Shown: positions 8,901-18,312, counted from the first letter of the stretch. The stretch is DNA of 64,000 nt from Tetramitus jugosus (GCA_937625935.1 OW569360.1:310001-374000), one strand, 5' to 3'. Made by a program: numbers and translations. The notes: generated by a model not told the origin, from the letters alone.

Positions 8901-10145
8901 ATGAAAAAACGAACAAACACCCCTGTTGTTCGTGAGTATGAGAATCCACGCTATGCTGTGTGGACCACAGCACCAAGAGGAACTGCTCCAAGCAGCAAGG
9001 AGGTCATCATCACTGGAAAGTGCGATGACTCTCCAAAAGCTGCCTTGGCCAAGAAAATTGGCTTGGATTTTGGTGATTTGCTCACCAGGGTCCAAGTCAT
9101 CAAGAAGGGCCCCAAGAGGTTTGTTGCGTGGGTAACTGTTGTTGATGACAACATTTACCCATTTGTTGAATCCTTCAACCGCAACAAGAAGATGAGTGGC
9201 TGCAAGGCAGCACTCAAGCACAACGTTGATTGTGACAAGAAGGTCGTCCTCCACGGAGTCAAAGGTAAGACGGAGGACGACATCAAGGCCATGCTCGGCA
9301 CAACAAAGGTCAAGAATGTGCTCAAGAAGCACAACACTGCCTTTGTTGTGATGGAGTCTGAAACGTATGCCGAAGCTTTGCTTCGGAACGTTCAAGCCAT
9401 GCCAGTGGAGGTGGAAGCAAAGCGCTTCCTTCCACGCCCACGTGACCCTGTCAAGGCTGTCAGCAAGAGGCTGACTAAGATGTATCAAGAACTCCTGGCT
9501 GTGGTGGACGACCTGCGCCACCAAGTCAGTGTGTTAAAAGAAATGGCTTCCGACAACCGGATTCCCCTCGAGTCCCCGTCTCCAAGGACGCCGGACCGAA
9601 TCTCCGAATTCGAACCTTCGACTCCGTCTACGACCGATGACTGGGAGTCGATCATGCCGGAGTCCCGCCCCGTTACTCCAACTACGGTCACCCAAGAGCC
9701 AACCAACAACACCATTGATGAGGATGCTCGTAACAGAGCAATCCTCGAGCTAGTATTGAACACCTCCGAGGTGTTCACGAAAGCCAAGAAGGAGATTGCT
9801 GCCCGAGCAATCATGGTGGACCGTGCAAGAAGCACAACCACACAAGAGGATCCAGTTGAGTTGGACCTCTGTAACCCCGACTGCGAGTTACAGAGTCCCC
9901 AACTCAACGAGAACAAGAAACGATCAGCACGTGTCACCGTTGGTGACACTACTGCTAACAAGATCCCGGCCAGGTTGGCCAGTATCAAGTCAGGTGCTCT
10001 CCGTAGGTCCTACCAACTGGCTAGGACTACGGAGCCATCTGATCTCACCAGTGGTGCTCCAGTCGGTAGTGGAGGCCCTCGCAACGAATCCCTGAAGAAG
10101 GGATCAAAACAACATTCCAAGAAGAGAATGAATCCTGTTGCGTAG
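8901..10145 (+). CDS. retroelement ORF1-like protein with two RRM-like folds and a coiled coil
   Basis: 414 residues from the ATG at 8901; a GTG ten codons upstream lies in the target duplication and is not part of the element. Two successive beta-alpha-beta-beta-alpha patterns are visible. The first (about 33-100) starts KEVIITGKCDD and continues VQVIKK, FVAWVTVV. The second (about 112-185) starts KKVVLHGVKGKTEDDI and continues VKNVLKKHNTAFVVMES. A short heptad-like helix follows (about 190-220, MYQELLAVVDDLRHQVSVLKEMA), then a Pro/Ser/Thr-rich linker, a helix with RNRAILELVLNTSEVFTKAKKEIAARA, and a basic tail. Nucleic-acid-binding ORF1 proteins of LINEs combine RRM and coiled-coil modules; that role is inferred. 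No catalytic motif is seen. The family itself was not recognised. Confidence 0.6.
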   Translation: MKKRTNTPVVREYENPRYAVWTTAPRGTAPSSKEVIITGKCDDSPKAALAKKIGLDFGDLLTRVQVIKKGPKRFVAWVTVVDDNIYPFVESFNRNKKMSGCKAALKHNVDCDKKVVLHGVKGKTEDDIKAMLGTTKVKNVLKKHNTAFVVMESETYAEALLRNVQAMPVEVEAKRFLPRPRDPVKAVSKRLTKMYQELLAVVDDLRHQVSVLKEMASDNRIPLESPSPRTPDRISEFEPSTPSTTDDWESIMPESRPVTPTTVTQEPTNNTIDEDARNRAILELVLNTSEVFTKAKKEIAARAIMVDRARSTTTQEDPVELDLCNPDCELQSPQLNENKKRSARVTVGDTTANKIPARLASIKSGALRRSYQLARTTEPSDLTSGAPVGSGGPRNESLKKGSKQHSKKRMNPVA

Positions 10146-10187
10146 GCCTGCCACTCCACTGGGCAAGCACCACACCATGTTAGACAA

Positions 10188-10213
10188 TTGAGAGCAGGCA
10201 AGCCTGCTCTCAA
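10188..10213 (+). repeat. perfect 11-bp hairpin in the element's 3' UTR
   Basis: Left arm ttgagagcagg at 10188-10198, loop caag, right arm cctgctctcaa at 10203-10213. It begins 43 bp after the ORF stop. 3' stem-loops are known recognition elements for some LINE reverse transcriptases; function here is inferred. Confidence 0.8.
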
Positions 10214-10280
10214 ACAAAAGAAAAATAAAAGTTCCGCAACGTGGTGCTCACGCACCATTTGTTGTATTAAAAAAAAAAAA

Positions 10281-10299
10281 AAAACGTTTTTTGAGGTGA
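10281..10299 (+). repeat. target-site duplication, right copy
   Basis: Second copy of aaaacgttttttgaggtga, directly after the poly(A) tract. Collapsing the two copies and removing 8896-10280 recreates an uninterrupted spacer upstream of tRNA-Glu. Confidence 0.9.
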
Positions 10300-10855
10300 A
10301 GACAATAAGGGATCATATTAATGGATGAGCTCAGTAACGACCCAAATGAAATCCGTCAAACTGGTTCCAATACCAAGTTCAATGGGGGTTGCACAACTCA
10401 CAGTGTGTGGACCTAAGGTTTGATAACCAACAGTGGTGCAACGGCAGGCGTACAACTAACGAGCAAAGGAAGACTGGGAAACAATGTTAGGTATGTTAGG
10501 TGTGGAAACGCAAGCTGCGAAACAAGTTGCCAAAGGTCTAAAAAAAATGGAATCAAAAGGATATCACCAAGAAGAAAGCGAAACAGTTCATGGACTAAGA
10601 GGAGATAACGAACAATGCAACAGCATAAACGAAACAGCTACATCATGTAGAGAGAATCAACAACGAATAAACAGCGCAACCATTGGTTGAGGAGGGCCAG
10701 TGGATTTCAGACTGCAAGTATCCATACCACTTGGACGACTCACCCATTGCCATTTCTTGCGTCTTCATCAGACAGGTATCGTTGCATAGCTTCATTCATC
10801 TCGGCAAAAGAAATTTCGCAATCGGGGGAATGTCCTGATCAAAAACAGAAAGCAA
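10300..10855. other. gene-free spacer with decayed coding relics
   Basis: No intact gene is visible between the retroposed element and the cyclophilin. Short frames on both strands are interrupted. One minus-strand stretch at 10643-10795 resembles a SET-domain methyltransferase fragment and is listed separately. The rest looks like decayed or intergenic DNA. Confidence 0.45.
10643..10795 (-). pseudogene. possible relic of a SET-domain (LSMT/SETD-type) methyltransferase
   Basis: A 50-codon minus-strand frame contains MGESSKWYGYLQSEIHWP. This resembles the E..G..S.WyPYLqsLP block of Rubisco-LSMT/SETD3/SETD6-type SET proteins. The overlapping frame immediately upstream (ISFAEMNEAMQRYLSDEDARNG) is also coding-like but shifted, as expected of a frameshifted remnant. 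No flanking SET core is present. The similarity covers only about 18 residues and may be chance. Confidence 0.25.
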
Positions 10856-11520
10856 ATGTCAGTCACGCTCCACACCAGCTGTGGTGACCTCAAAATTGAA
10901 TTGTTTTGTGATAAATGTCCAAAAGCAACAGAGGTATCTAATGAGCATTTCACAAACGTTTTTGATCTTACTTTGAAAAGAAGCTAAAGCCAATTCTCAG
11001 AATTTTTTAGCCTCGTGTGCCTCAGGGTACTATGACGGAACGATCTTTCACCGAAACTCGCCTGGTTTCCTCGTCCAGGGTGGAGATCCAACTGGCACAG
11101 GCAAAGGAGGACAGAGTATCTGGGGCAGATCATTTGAGGACGAATTTAGCGACGATCTGTTGCATGACAAGAGAGGAATCGTTGCCATGGCCAACAGGGG
11201 AGCAAACACCAATAACTCACAGTTCTACAGTTAGTAGTTGTTTGATTAGTTTTTTTTTAAATATTCACAGTTGTCTTGCTTTTTCTTATTATTCCATTGA
11301 ATTGAATTTGATCTGACATTCAAGTACAATAACAGTTACCTATGCACCTCAAGCTCACTTGAACAATGTCTCGACTGTTTTTGGACATGTAATCTCTGGC
11401 ATGGACACATTGAACAAGATGGAGAAGGTACCAACAAAGGGAAAGAGAGAAAAGCCAACAGAGGATATCACCATTCACAAGGTCACTATTCACGCAAACC
11501 CAATTGCTCCTCTCATCTAA
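10856..11520 (+). CDS. PPIL3: PPIL3-type peptidyl-prolyl cis-trans isomerase (cyclophilin), three exons
   Basis: Exons are 10856-10933, 11001-11229 and 11336-11520. Introns are 67 and 106 nt with donors gtatct and gttagt and acceptors ctcag and aacag. The spliced product is 163 residues, the usual PPIL3 length (about 161). It begins [20 protein letters not shown], then [54 protein letters not shown] and [13 protein letters not shown]. The catalytic Arg in FHRN and the [12 protein letters not shown] loop are conserved. Human PPIL3 is a spliceosome-associated cyclophilin, so a role in pre-mRNA processing is inferred from family. Exon boundaries were set by frame continuity and alignment to the cyclophilin pattern; an unspliced reading breaks after about 70 codons. 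Confidence 0.9.
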
Positions 11521-12016
11521 TTCAGTCTCTCTCGCTCTCTCAAGGACCTCCCAAGAGCCAAATGAACGCGACACATGTTCTGATCGAACGCTATCAGTCA
11601 GGGATGACCTTGCCTAAAAATAAGCAAAGCTTCTCTCGGAGGCAACAGAGCGTGTCATCCATCTGTGAAAAAAAAAAGCTTTGCCCAACAAAAAAACATC
11701 AAACAACAACAAACCATTCAAACAACAAGCACACCTTTTTTGAGTCCCACAACACCACCTGCACACTCACCACACCTAAAGCTAACACACACCGTGTGTA
11801 ACAACACCGACACCTCCTCCCACTACTACCAACGAAAAAAATTCATTTTTTTGCAGCTCTACGACAACAAAAAAAGCTTTTTTCATCCGTCCAAAATTTC
11901 TCCTACCTACTCTGCTACCCAAACCCAAAATCGAACGACTCTCCTCTATATACACACATTTTTGCACGCACTCTTCCAACACCTCCTCCTGTTCATTGTA
12001 TTTGTAAATACTCACG
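11521..12016. other. gene-free spacer and 5' leader of the CCCH gene
   Basis: CA-rich, low-complexity sequence between two co-oriented genes. Overlapping short frames on both strands are Thr/Pro/Gln-biased translation of the repeats, and I see no gene. It probably contains the 3' UTR of the cyclophilin and the promoter and leader of the zinc-finger gene. Confidence 0.5.
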
Positions 12017-13990
12017 ATGAACCACAATCCAATTCAGTGGCAACAACAACAACAACAACATCATGGTGGACTTGACTCACCTGTTGGTGTGTGGTTCACT
12101 AGTACCCACAGCCCTTCTTCTCCACAACATCAACAACAGCATCAACAACAACAACAGATGAGAATCAATGAACCAATGAGTTGGGATGAATTGACTCATA
12201 ATAATAATAACAATAGTAATAATAATAGTAATAATAGTCCAAATCGATTCAATAGTCGACCATTGCAACATGGTCACTCTCTCTCCTTCTCCTCTGTATC
12301 ATCATCCTTGTCATTTGACAGTGAATTTCAATTCTTGTCAACATTGACATCAACAACATCAACTACCACTCCATTTCGTTCATTGACCAGTCAACAACAA
12401 CAACAACAGATGGTTGATTTTGAAGAAGAGGATTGTTTCAATCAAATGATTGATATGGATCATCATTTCCCACATCATCATCATCATCATCACAATAGTA
12501 ATAAGAATAATAATAGAAGTGAGATGATGATGATGATGAATGATAGTAGTGGTGTTGATATTGACAATGATGATTATGAAGTGTTGAGATCAGTGAATGA
12601 ATTGTTGCGTGGAGAAGAAGGAGAAGCAGGAAGTACAAATGATGATAATGATGAAACTCAACATCACTATGGTTTCAACCACACACGTGCCTCTCCTCAC
12701 TCACACGCATCACTCCTCTCATTTCCACATCAACAACAACATCATCATCAACAACAGCAACAGCAATCCTTTTCGTTCCATTCATCACCTTCTTCTCCAT
12801 CACCTTCTTCCTCTTCACCCTCTCCTTCGCCGTCATTGTTTGGCCCAAGTGCACAATATCATCATCATCAACAACAACACCCTTCCAAACCTCCACAACA
12901 ACAACATCACAGCAGTCGAAAGACTGTACCCTGTAAATTTTATCAACATGGAATGTGTAGATCGGGGGACAATTGTAGATTTTTTCATGAAACACCCATG
13001 TTGGATTCTTCACTCTATGAACATCATAACAATAACAGTGGTTTTCATGTATCATCTTCACCGATTGCAGTGAACAATCGATCATCAATTCGAACCTCAT
13101 CTTCTTCGTTGTCATCCTCTGTTGGGTCAAACAGTAGCATGGGAAGTGTTCACAATTATTTGAGCTCATCCAACAGTGCCACTGGCCATCATCATCATCA
13201 CCATCATAATGGCCATAACAGCCATAATAACAAGTATTGCAAGTTTTATGAACAAGGCTCTTGTCAAAGAGGTCAAGCATGTCCATTTATTCATGATCCA
13301 TCAAGAGTTGTGTCGTTGAATAGCAACCACAACCACAACCACAATAACACTAGCTATGGTGGTGGTGGAAATGGTATCAGTTATCATGGTGGTGAGACTG
13401 GTAATAACAATAATAGTAGTGGTGGCATTGGTTTCATTCATAATCGATCCATGTCATCATCATCATCTTCCATATCTCCCTCCTCTCATTTCACACCCTT
13501 TCACACGAACAACAATAACACTGGAAATTATTTCCAAATGGATCACTCAATGTACTATAGCCCACAGGCACACAGCTCCATGTTGACCATGGCTGGATTT
13601 GATTCCCCTAGTACCTCCCCTACCAACTCTTCGAATGTCGCCTCAGCAACCACTGCCACTGAACATTTGGACAATCAAAGTGTTGATGACGAAGAGATCA
13701 AGGATCAGAAGTCATCAGACGATGAATCAAAAGTCTGTCCATTTTACTTGAAAGGTGAGTGTCGATATGGAGAAAGATGTCGAAATTTGCATATTCGATT
13801 GTCTACAAACAAGAAAAAGTTTGATTTGAATGCATTGGAGAGAATGAGCAGAATTCCATGCAAGTATCATAGACAGGGTGTTTGTCCCTTTGGCAGCATG
13901 TGCTACTTCAATCACGCAATTGTGGATGAAGAAGAGGAACGGGAACGATTAAGTCGCTCTGCAAATCGTGGCGCTGAAGTAACCTTTTAG
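12017..13990 (+). CDS. CCCH zinc-finger protein with four fingers and long Gln/His/Asn/Ser runs
   Basis: 657 residues. Four C-x7/8-C-x5-C-x3-H fingers can be read: CKFYQHGMCRSGDNCRFFH (about 308-326), CKFYEQGSCQRGQACPFIH (about 408-426), CPFYLKGECRYGERCRNLH (about 574-592) and CKYHRQGVCPFGSMCYFNH (about 615-633). Such fingers bind single-stranded RNA in TTP, Nab2, Unkempt and plant TZF proteins. The intervening sequence is dominated by Gln, His, Asn and Ser homopolymers, with no RING or RRM, so it is not a makorin. A role in mRNA stability or translation is inferred. ATG context and the preceding leader support the start at 12017. The homopolymer tracts would be length-variable between strains. 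Confidence 0.85.
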   Translation: MNHNPIQWQQQQQQHHGGLDSPVGVWFTSTHSPSSPQHQQQHQQQQQMRINEPMSWDELTHNNNNNSNNNSNNSPNRFNSRPLQHGHSLSFSSVSSSLSFDSEFQFLSTLTSTTSTTTPFRSLTSQQQQQQMVDFEEEDCFNQMIDMDHHFPHHHHHHHNSNKNNNRSEMMMMMNDSSGVDIDNDDYEVLRSVNELLRGEEGEAGSTNDDNDETQHHYGFNHTRASPHSHASLLSFPHQQQHHHQQQQQQSFSFHSSPSSPSPSSSSPSPSPSLFGPSAQYHHHQQQHPSKPPQQQHHSSRKTVPCKFYQHGMCRSGDNCRFFHETPMLDSSLYEHHNNNSGFHVSSSPIAVNNRSSIRTSSSSLSSSVGSNSSMGSVHNYLSSSNSATGHHHHHHHNGHNSHNNKYCKFYEQGSCQRGQACPFIHDPSRVVSLNSNHNHNHNNTSYGGGGNGISYHGGETGNNNNSSGGIGFIHNRSMSSSSSSISPSSHFTPFHTNNNNTGNYFQMDHSMYYSPQAHSSMLTMAGFDSPSTSPTNSSNVASATTATEHLDNQSVDDEEIKDQKSSDDESKVCPFYLKGECRYGERCRNLHIRLSTNKKKFDLNALERMSRIPCKYHRQGVCPFGSMCYFNHAIVDEEEERERLSRSANRGAEVTF

Positions 13991-14150
13991 GATACATCAT
14001 GGCAAATATGTGTTTCCTCAAGTTATCGTTTGAGGACCAAATGTACATACAGAAATACTGCATCAGCAATAAATAATTTAATTTTGAATATCTATTGACA
14101 TCTGTCAACTGTGCACACCACAAACGCAAGCTCTTAAGACGAAGGAAGAA

Positions 14151-14534
14151 ATGAATGTCAATAGCATGCAATCAAGGGAAACGTCGTCGTGTCGAACTCC
14201 CCTTCGAATTACTCGACAATACCATTATTCCTCGAGCGATGTCTCCAAGCAATCAGAACAGTCCAAGACCAAGTTGACCGAGCTTGAGCACTCGTGTGAA
14301 CAAGCTCCCAATGTTGTTATGGACAATTCTCCAAGCAGAACAATCATTCATTATACAAGCAATCCGAACATAAGCTCAAAATCCTCACCTCGGAGGGATC
14401 TATCAAGCGGTGCCGCTGTAGGCTCACCACAAAGAAACTTGGTTCACTCAACTCCTGTTCTGATACCTAAGCCTAGATTAACATTCAATCGAAATATGGC
14501 TCAGTCCGAAGAATCAGTGCCAAAGAGTACTTGA
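14151..14534 (+). CDS. small hypothetical Ser/Thr/Pro-rich protein
   Basis: 127 residues, starting MNVNSMQSRETSSCRTPLRI and ending SVPKST. It is rich in Ser, Thr, Arg, Asn and Pro with several SP/TP and RxxS phosphorylation-type sites, and has no transmembrane segment or recognised domain. It fills the gap between the CCCH gene and the convergent membrane-protein gene and does not overlap another gene in antisense, so it is probably real, though a long 3' UTR frame is possible. No function is suggested. Confidence 0.45.
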   Translation: MNVNSMQSRETSSCRTPLRITRQYHYSSSDVSKQSEQSKTKLTELEHSCEQAPNVVMDNSPSRTIIHYTSNPNISSKSSPRRDLSSGAAVGSPQRNLVHSTPVLIPKPRLTFNRNMAQSEESVPKST

Positions 14535-14558
14535 TCCCAATAAAGGACTTGGTGAAAT

Positions 14559-16073
14559 TTAAGATTTTCGCAAGAGTTCCTCCCTCTCTTCCGAGTTGTG
14601 AATTGTGGAGCAATACTTGTTGATTCCAATGGCAAAAGTACAAACAACAACCATCAGAAAGGCAACTGCACACACAATTCCTGATATAATCAGCTTTTCT
14701 TTCAAAGAGAGATATCTGGCTATGCACCACGTAGCTTTTCTTTGGGCAATCAGACGTATTGTATCTTCTCTGTCATATTCGTTCTCGATACCCATATGCA
14801 CCCATCGATTATAGGCATTGTCTAGTCCATTCTTTGGGACACCGATTCCGTCCAGTCTCGATACATTGAACTGAAAGCCTTCGGAGGAAAAAGTTGAGAT
14901 CCAATGTTGCAAACTCGTCTGATCTGTCACTAAAGGAACAACATCCTTAACGACTCCAGTATTAATTGAGTTATTCAACATACCACTTCCAGATTGAAAG
15001 AACAGGGTAGGTTTGCCCAGCATGAGTGCAATAATATTGGCATTGGAATCTTGTGAGACCACAAAAAGAGAAACAAGAGATGCTCTAATGGCAGACAGAG
15101 AGACACCTGGGATCGGGTTTGCTGGTAGTACATGTACTTGATTGGATAGTTTCAACCTCCGGACCAACTTTTCCTCGAGTCTAGATAAGTACATTTCAGG
15201 TGACGATGCAATAATTACATCATACCTCTCCAACAACTTCAATTCAATGCCATACTTCAAAAATTGCTCCAATGAATCCAAATAACCATCACCAGACGTA
15301 CCAACAAAGGCGATCAAGTCCTTTGAATACAACTTTACATCAATCTCTCTTTCAATCTCTCTCAGAATTTGTCCATTAGTCTCATTCGATCGCTCCATCA
15401 TCCAAGTACTCACAAACGCATCACCAACTGTATGAACCTTGTCCCTCATATCACCTCCCATGACTTCAAACGCCTCCGTCATACTCTCCGATTCAGTCCA
15501 CACCTCTGTCCACACTGACGAATTATGAAACAAGTCCGAAGCAGTACTATTCCACTTCCATATCATATCTGTGAAATAGGCCACACTCACAATGGATGCA
15601 TCACTCGAAACAAACGATTCCACAATCTGACTCTGCACTCTCGTGCTCGTTCCACTAATGATGGCTCTCGGGCTCACACAACTCATCAACTTTTTCAGTT
15701 CACTCTGACTCAACTCACTCCACACTTGATCTTTTTTCCAGCCTTGCACACAAATGTCAAAACTCAAGCTCACACACAGCTCAGCATACTCTGCTGACTC
15801 GTATAGCATATCCTCTGCCGTGTCACCAATCAACAACAATGTGACAGAGTGAGGCGTATCAGACAAGATACGATCAATTATGGGTGTCATGCTGTTCACT
15901 TCACTGCTCGAATGAATGAGAAACAGGAGATCGGTTGTAATGGGAGGAACACGGGAGCGATGGGGCAGTTGATCAATGCTCGTCGTGACGCAGGAGATGA
16001 ACCACAAGAGTGACAGTATCAACAACAACAACAGCAATAATGGTGAATGATGCTTGGATCTCTTGGTCGTCAT
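14559..16073 (-). CDS. type I membrane protein of unknown function with a glycosyltransferase-B-like segment
   Basis: 504 residues from the ATG at 16073. The open frame extends to 16259 but the start was chosen because it immediately precedes a signal peptide (MTTKRSKHHSPLLLLLLLIL). A membrane helix lies near the C-terminus (about 465-490, LIISGIVCAVAFLMVVVCTF), followed by a short tail. The lumenal part alternates strands and helices and includes ALMLGKPTLFFQSGSGM followed by VVPLVTDQTSLQHWI. This is reminiscent of the nucleotide-sugar-binding half of GT-B transferases or UDP-GlcNAc epimerases, but no diagnostic motif is complete. Several N-x-S/T sequons (WNSTAS, FHNSSV, RSNETN) agree with secretion. 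Function not recognised. Confidence 0.55.
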   Translation of the reverse strand: MTTKRSKHHSPLLLLLLLILSLLWFISCVTTSIDQLPHRSRVPPITTDLLFLIHSSSEVNSMTPIIDRILSDTPHSVTLLLIGDTAEDMLYESAEYAELCVSLSFDICVQGWKKDQVWSELSQSELKKLMSCVSPRAIISGTSTRVQSQIVESFVSSDASIVSVAYFTDMIWKWNSTASDLFHNSSVWTEVWTESESMTEAFEVMGGDMRDKVHTVGDAFVSTWMMERSNETNGQILREIEREIDVKLYSKDLIAFVGTSGDGYLDSLEQFLKYGIELKLLERYDVIIASSPEMYLSRLEEKLVRRLKLSNQVHVLPANPIPGVSLSAIRASLVSLFVVSQDSNANIIALMLGKPTLFFQSGSGMLNNSINTGVVKDVVPLVTDQTSLQHWISTFSSEGFQFNVSRLDGIGVPKNGLDNAYNRWVHMGIENEYDREDTIRLIAQRKATWCIARYLSLKEKLIISGIVCAVAFLMVVVCTFAIGINKYCSTIHNSEEREELLRKS

Positions 16074-16365
16074 TTTGGTATCATTCAATGCGTTGGTTGT
16101 TTTTTTCGTCTTGGAAAGAAGAATTCCTCTTCGAATTGGGCATTTCAGAGAGAAGATTACGTGAGCACTCATTTTCCCTGTCCACATCAATCGACACGAC
16201 GGTCGTTGATGCAGAAAAGCAGAGATCGTGAAGTGTGATGAGTTCAAGCTTGGGAACATTGTACAATGTCATCATTATGCAAAGAGGATCTCAACTGTCC
16301 TTTGCGATTACAAAATATTTGATGGAAAATGACCGTGTTGCGAATAATTATGGTATACAATGACT

Positions 16366-18126
16366 TTACACACTGATTTCGGTGAGGATTTTGACGATCT
16401 GATCAAACGAAGGTCGTTCATCAGGTATTCGTGACCAACACTGATTAATGAGGCCTAGGATCAGTTGAGGTGCATTCTCGGGTAGATCTGGACGGTGGTT
16501 GTGTTCTGTGACAGCTTGGCAAATCTTGGCAGAGATTGTTTCTCTCCATGGTTTCTTTCCAGAGTATAACTCAGCCAACAGTACACCATATGCATACACG
16601 TCAACCTTCTTGCTCTGTGGTAAGTTCGCGAATTCTTCTGGTGATTTGTATTGCGGCAAGCCGACACACCCGATTCCTTTCCTAGATACTATTTCTCCAT
16701 CTTGCAGATAGTAGCAATGATTCAATTCTATACCAATCTTCGCAGTAAAATTGTCCAGTAAGAATACTAAGTGAGGTTTCAGATTTCTATGAATGATATT
16801 CTTCGAGTGCAGATAGGCAAGTCCTTGAGCAACAGACCTGGCAATGCTCAGTAGGAAATTAGGATCAGACAACCGGCTTCGTGTTTCTAAGGTGTCTCTA
16901 GTTGGTTTCTTATGCAATAAATCATGCAGATTTCCTCTAGAAAATGGCTCCAGTGCTATTTTGAAATAGTGCTTCTCCCGAATTAAGTAATATCCTACGT
17001 ATTGAAGAATGTTGGCATGTGCTAGCTGACACAATACATTTGTCTCATGTATCAAATCTGGAATCTCCGATCCATCAACCTTGTACAACAATGTTCGGAG
17101 GGCGATTGGTCTGTTGTTGTATATCGCTGATTTAACTACACCAGTATCAGATTTAATTAATATCCTGCCTTCTTGAATCGATGTTTCATGATCACTAATA
17201 AGACGAGCAGTTTCATGTGAGCACTCTCTCTCAAATCGTTCGATGACTCGTTTCACTTCCACAGCGCACCTCTCTTCAATAATCTTCCGCTCAATCTGAA
17301 TGACCAACTCCTTCACTCTATCAATCAAATTCCTGAGGAAACCAAACTCACTGGAGACGACCATCGTTTTCATTAACTGACTACAAGTCTCTCTCGCATC
17401 ATTCATTCTTCTCTGACAATCCGTGTGCTTCACAAGGACTGTCGGACACACACTAGGAAAATTCTCATCAATGACAAACTCAAACACATAGCTCGTACAA
17501 TCGTCCACCATGGCACGAGGCGACCGATTTTGACTAGATTGCATTGAGCTATTGCGTTGATCCTCCGTCACGGGCATAAACGAAGCATCCAAGCTTCGAT
17601 TGACATCACAATCTACCAGCAAGCCACCACCAATGTAAGAATGGGCACCCAACGGAGACAACGAATTCTGCACCAACACAATATTTTCTTCTCCAGCATG
17701 TTGCTGCAACGATTTCTTCGATAACGTCTCACATCGAACAAGCAGCTCAAAGTGCAACATGTTGTCCACATTGGGAAACTGCAAAGAGTATAAAAATTGG
17801 AGTACCCGATCTTCGATCAAACGCCTCAGTATCACAGCAGTTTCCTCCTTGTTGTTTTTTTGTTCATGCGAAAAGAATTTTTCATATTCAATGAGACGGT
17901 TGTCCATTGGACAGGCACTCACCTCATCTTGCACTCGCTGTTGGATCTGATCCAGCGAGAAATAAATAGAAGAGGATGACGAGATGGGTGCATCCACGAT
18001 TTGATGCATCGTAGATGACGGACCTGTCGAAGTACTTTTGGCGCCATCTGCAATACTCGGAGAATTAGGATTGGCGGGAGTGGATTTTTTTTCCAGTTTC
18101 TTTTGTTGAGCCAATCGTTTCAGCAT
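16366..18126 (-). CDS. pseudokinase with an N-terminal RWD-like region
   Basis: 586 residues from the ATG at 18126; the frame continues 25 codons upstream only to a TTG. Residues about 60-290 contain an RWD-like pattern (YVFEFVIDENFPSVCPTVLV near 213-232) followed by a helical, charged linker. Residues about 320-586 are a protein-kinase fold of the TKL/SCY1-like kind. The catalytic positions are lost: no glycine loop is seen, the VAIK lysine is Arg (IALR, R344), HRD is HRN (446-448) with the Mg-binding Asn replaced, and DFG is IEL (466-468). The structural APE is PEE and the DVYAYGVLLAELYSGKKPW block is intact. It should therefore act as a scaffold or allosteric partner. RWD domains bind GCN1-like partners in GCN2; any such role is inference. 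Confidence 0.72.
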   Translation of the reverse strand: MLKRLAQQKKLEKKSTPANPNSPSIADGAKSTSTGPSSTMHQIVDAPISSSSSIYFSLDQIQQRVQDEVSACPMDNRLIEYEKFFSHEQKNNKEETAVILRRLIEDRVLQFLYSLQFPNVDNMLHFELLVRCETLSKKSLQQHAGEENIVLVQNSLSPLGAHSYIGGGLLVDCDVNRSLDASFMPVTEDQRNSSMQSSQNRSPRAMVDDCTSYVFEFVIDENFPSVCPTVLVKHTDCQRRMNDARETCSQLMKTMVVSSEFGFLRNLIDRVKELVIQIERKIIEERCAVEVKRVIERFERECSHETARLISDHETSIQEGRILIKSDTGVVKSAIYNNRPIALRTLLYKVDGSEIPDLIHETNVLCQLAHANILQYVGYYLIREKHYFKIALEPFSRGNLHDLLHKKPTRDTLETRSRLSDPNFLLSIARSVAQGLAYLHSKNIIHRNLKPHLVFLLDNFTAKIGIELNHCYYLQDGEIVSRKGIGCVGLPQYKSPEEFANLPQSKKVDVYAYGVLLAELYSGKKPWRETISAKICQAVTEHNHRPDLPENAPQLILGLINQCWSRIPDERPSFDQIVKILTEISV

Positions 18127-18312
18127 CGTGTTTGTCAAACAGATGATATTTTGTTGTTGTTTATTTTGTTTGTTGTGTGTTTTGTGTGGCCTGTGGAACA
18201 AAGCACATTTCCAATGTGTTCCTCAAATTGGAACTTGAAGCGAAATGCACCTTCGACTAACGGACAAATAAAAAGAAGAATACCGAAAAAAAGAGCGCGA
18301 ACAGTGTGAAAA

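Larger units (their letters stand above)
8896..10280 (+). mobile_element. poly(A)-tailed non-LTR-type retroposed element with one ORF
   Basis: About 1385 bp, bounded by a 19-bp direct repeat and ending in a 12-16 nt A run (10269-10284). These are the hallmarks of target-primed reverse transcription. It carries one long ORF (8901-10145). A perfect 11-bp hairpin just past the stop (10188-10213) is followed by AATAAA at 10224-10229, a second 6-bp hairpin (10242-10257) and a GTTGTATT terminus. Base composition is visibly richer in G+C and codon choice differs from neighbouring genes (frequent CTC, GTC, AAG, ACC). No reverse transcriptase or endonuclease is encoded, so it must be mobilised in trans or be 5'-truncated: only 5 bases precede the ORF's first ATG. 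It sits 36 bp upstream of tRNA-Glu, transcribed away from it. Confidence 0.82.

Noticed and set aside
8847-10258. Long minus-strand frames (up to 225 codons) opposite the retroelement ORF
   Set aside because: Mirror frames of a GC-richer coding region; no protein-like features and they cross the insertion boundary.
10484-10690. Plus-strand frame with KKMESKGYHQEESE, faintly like the end of citramalate/isopropylmalate synthase
   Set aside because: Similarity is limited to about ten residues with no supporting blocks before or after; treated as chance.
12077-13286. Antisense frames over the CCCH gene rich in Ile, Val, Asp and Tyr
   Set aside because: They are translations of CAA/CAT repeats on the other strand.
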